DNA of 31,213 nt, taken from the NCBI GenBank assembly GCA_934573935.1, contig CAKTMO010000021.1:1-31213 (forward strand), written 5' to 3'. The position numbers and the translations under genes are program-made. Below the pieces are notes generated by a model that made no database searches, was not told the origin of the DNA, and saw nothing but the letters and a program-made list of their open reading frames with translations. The first letter of the stretch is position 1. Each line of letters begins with the position of its first letter. The stretch comes from an uncultured Oscillospiraceae bacterium. GTDB lineage: Bacteria > Bacillota > Clostridia > Oscillospirales > Oscillospiraceae. Positions 29,370-31,213 of the stretch are shown one piece after another.

Positions 29370-30416
29370 ATGAGAACCTTCAATTACTCTGCAATTAAGG
29401 AACAGAAGTGGGACTCGGATGTTCTTGGCCTGATTGCAGCCATATACAAGGAAGCTGGAAAGCAGGAACTGTATTTGAAGCAGCGTCCGGAGGAGCTCGA
29501 AAAGCTCGTGGAGATTGCCAAGATACAGAGCACTGAGGCATCGAATGCCATCGAGGGCATCGTTACCACGAGTACCCGAATCCGGCAGCTTGTCGAAGAG
29601 AAAACCACGCCGAGGAACCGTGACGAGCAGGAGATTGCCGGATACCGTGATGTGCTGAGCATCATTCACGAGAGCTTTGACGCGATTCCAATTACGCGGA
29701 ACTATATCCTGCAGCTTCACAAAATCCTGTACAGCCACATGAATAACCCGCTTGCGGGCCGCACAAAAAGCGTGCAGAATTATATCACTGCCACCTATCC
29801 GGACGGTCATGTGGAAACGCTGTTCATGCCGCTTGCTCCGTATGAAACGCCGGAAGCGCTGGACAGAATCTGTGAGGAATACAACCGCGTAATCGGGAAT
29901 ATGGAACTGGAGCCGTTGATTGCGATTCCGGTTTTTGTCCATGACTTTCTGTGCATCCACCCCTTCAATGACGGCAACGGAAGAATGAGCAGATTGCTCA
30001 CAACGCTGCTTCTGTACCGAAATGGTTTTTATGTTGGAAAGTATATCTCCCTTGAAGCCAAAATCGCCAAAAACAAAGATCTGTACTACGATGCGCTTGC
30101 ACAGGCGCAAACCGGCTGGCACGAAGGCACCGAGGATGTAGTGCCCTTTATCAAATATCTGCTTGGAACAATACTTGCAGCCTATAAGGACTTTGAGGAT
30201 CGTGTGGCGCTTGTTGAAACCAAGCTGCCCGCACTGGAAATGGTGCGCAGAGCAAGCAAGAATAGAATCGGGCGCTTCAGCAAGCAAGACATCCGGGAGT
30301 TCTGTCCAACGCTCAGCGACAGTTCCATAGAGGGAGCCTTGCGGAAGTTAGTCGCCGTTGGTGAACTGAAAAAAGAAGGAAAAGGTAAAAACACCTGCTA
30401 TTTCAGACTGAATTAA
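29370..30416 (+). CDS. Fic-family AMP-transferase with N-terminal inhibitory helix
   Basis: The 348-aa protein has the Fic motif HPFNDGNGRMSR (197-208), whose His transfers AMP from ATP to a hydroxyl of a target protein. SNAIEG (58-63) matches the inhibitory motif (S/T)xxxE(G/N), placing it in the self-inhibited class with the helix before the Fic core. The ETLFMPLAPYETP flap and a C-terminal winged helix (FSKQDIREFCPTLSDSSIEG) are present, as in Fic/DOC proteins that bind their own promoter. GGAGGTGAGG precedes the ATG. It is a single-gene unit with its own terminator. The target is unknown; a toxin-like or regulatory role is plausible. Confidence 0.92.
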   Translation: MRTFNYSAIKEQKWDSDVLGLIAAIYKEAGKQELYLKQRPEELEKLVEIAKIQSTEASNAIEGIVTTSTRIRQLVEEKTTPRNRDEQEIAGYRDVLSIIHESFDAIPITRNYILQLHKILYSHMNNPLAGRTKSVQNYITATYPDGHVETLFMPLAPYETPEALDRICEEYNRVIGNMELEPLIAIPVFVHDFLCIHPFNDGNGRMSRLLTTLLLYRNGFYVGKYISLEAKIAKNKDLYYDALAQAQTGWHEGTEDVVPFIKYLLGTILAAYKDFEDRVALVETKLPALEMVRRASKNRIGRFSKQDIREFCPTLSDSSIEGALRKLVAVGELKKEGKGKNTCYFRLN

Positions 30417-30432
30417 ATTTCCGTCAAATTAG

Positions 30433-30472
30433 AGGGCCGCACCTGTTCATACGAGCAGGTGCGGCCCTTTTG
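30433..30472 (+). terminator. Fic terminator
   Basis: Perfect 13-bp arms (30433-30445 and 30456-30468) with a 10-nt loop, ending in TTTT. Confidence 0.85.
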
Positions 30473-30507
30473 GTCGCTTTACGGAAGTTGGCGTATAGTT
30501 CAACGGT

Positions 30508-30530
30508 TGAGCCGCTATAGACAAGGAATA
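30508..30530 (+). repeat. Dispersed repeat, copy 3
   Basis: GAGCCGCTATAGACAAGGAA preceded by GTTCAA-cgg-TTGAGC. It shares the hairpin-plus-tail layout of copy 2. Confidence 0.55.
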
Positions 30531-30562
30531 TACCCAAAGTCCCCTGCCGAAACACACTCGCC

Positions 30563-31180
30563 TTACCTGAAGAAATACTGCTTCATATCTGAGGTGCCAC
30601 CATTCTTATCGCAGAACCATTCGTAATCAGCGAGACAGTTCTGGCAGTGGGCAATTACATCAAATCCGCCTGGTGAATGCTGGTTATCGGCAATGCTCAT
30701 GACCTCCAAGGGCTTCCCGCAGGCTGGGCAGGGTCTAATCTTCCTCGCCTTACGAGTGGCACGCTCTCTCTGCTCTGTTTCAAGTGCATCTAAAAGACCC
30801 TGCCAAAGATTTGGATTCAGTTCATGCTCTGCATAGTCTTCAAGGTGCCGCCGGATATCGTCGGCAGCCAGTACGAGAAACTTATCATCCAGAATCTGGA
30901 TGTGATGCTTAATATAATTGGAAATCACCACAGGCATACAAGTATTCCTGCCCATCGCATACCGCATTGCCGACAGCAGGATCAAGCGAAAGTCAGAGTC
31001 GCAGATCAGGGCGAGCAAGTCCTGGGGGAACAGCAGAAACTCCTTGCCATTGTTCATGAATACGCGCAGCGGCCGCCGTTCTTCCGTTACCAGGTTCAGT
31101 AAACTGTTAGCTTGATCTTTCAGCTCATCAACGGTAATCGATTCGTAGTCCTGAAACGGGTTTACTTCATAATTCATCAT
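30563..31180 (-). CDS. Unrecognised protein, Phd-like start and C-terminal zinc ribbon
   Basis: The 205-aa protein begins with a segment resembling Phd/YefM antitoxins (ITVDELKDQANSLLNLVTEE, then RPLRVFMNNGKEFLLFPQ). A helical middle follows (SAMRYAMGRNTCMPVVISNY, then an acidic DDIRRHLEDYAEHELN). The C-terminus has a four-cysteine zinc ribbon (CPACGKPLEV and CQNCLADYEW). The RYAMGR segment is reminiscent of small phage proteins. GGAGG precedes the paired ATG start (31180 or 31177). The function is unknown. As it lies inside the putative second element, a regulatory or anti-host role is possible but unsupported. Confidence 0.65.
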   Translation of the reverse strand: MMNYEVNPFQDYESITVDELKDQANSLLNLVTEERRPLRVFMNNGKEFLLFPQDLLALICDSDFRLILLSAMRYAMGRNTCMPVVISNYIKHHIQILDDKFLVLAADDIRRHLEDYAEHELNPNLWQGLLDALETEQRERATRKARKIRPCPACGKPLEVMSIADNQHSPGGFDVIAHCQNCLADYEWFCDKNGGTSDMKQYFFR

Positions 31181-31213
31181 TTGACCTCCAATCAGTTTGT
31201 CCTCGTTATGAGG

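Noticed and set aside
1..31213. CRISPR arrays
   Set aside because: No regularly spaced repeat-spacer series was found; the short repeats seen are pairs or triples with other spacing.

Overview
The window looks like the chromosome of a gut-type Clostridia bacterium, probably Oscillospiraceae-like. The grounds are low-GC Gram-positive Shine-Dalgarno sites, lipoprotein signals of the MKKFLALLLALAMTLSLVACGG type, a group B [FeFe] hydrogenase, a Bmp/Nup nucleoside ABC transporter and an EFR1 flavodoxin-ferredoxin. No species can be named from the sequence alone.

Region 1 (51-14330) is an integrated mobile element of about 14.25 kb. It sits in the 3' end of a tRNA-Ser(GCU) gene, whose last 27 bp are repeated exactly at 14304-14330. 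From the left it carries a tyrosine integrase (minus strand), an excisionase-like protein, an oriT-like GC-rich inverted repeat, and a NicK/MobT-type relaxase/replication initiator. No coupling protein or secretion genes are visible, so it is best described as an integrative mobilizable element. Its cargo is a large metallophosphoesterase protein, a Cys-rich small protein, a RelB/DinJ-like protein without a visible toxin, two ribbon-helix-helix (RHH) proteins (one only predicted), and a GHKL-ATPase/PD-(D/E)XK fusion. The fusion gene lies behind a structured leader RNA. Further right are a zinc-ribbon protein, an XRE repressor divergent from two lipoproteins, and a secreted 54-residue micro-protein. 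Many cargo genes end in long perfect or near-perfect hairpins, five of which share the core GATCYGC.

Region 2 (14331-20028) is chromosomal: lplA, then a 3-kb peptide-export locus (XRE regulator, double-glycine peptide, C39-peptidase ABC exporter), then a convergent [FeFe] hydrogenase. The peptide locus is bracketed by two identical 30-bp terminators in opposite orientation.

Region 3 (20234-28121) holds dinB, a four-gene nucleoside transporter operon (ATPase, two permeases, Bmp lipoprotein), and the tightly overlapping minus-strand operon hxlR-def-EFR1. Divergent from hxlR is a stunted 34-codon ORF.

Region 4 (28175-31213) has an orphan CoiA-like gene and then a 45-nt 3' fragment of tRNA-Pro(UGG) next to a tRNA-type terminator. 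This is the typical scar of a second integrative element, which would extend rightwards out of the window. It carries a Fic AMPylase with an inhibitory helix and an unrecognised Phd-like/zinc-ribbon protein. Its end has degenerate 12-bp-period repeats resembling the arm sites of the first element.

The most interesting module is 8391-10737: duplicated 16-bp operators, a promoter, a leader of about 230 nt with an intrinsic terminator and a potential anti-Shine-Dalgarno pairing, a 71-aa RHH-like protein, and a GHKL ATPase fused to a RecB/Cas4-like nuclease. It matches no named system I can recall and has the look of an inducible defence or element-maintenance module.
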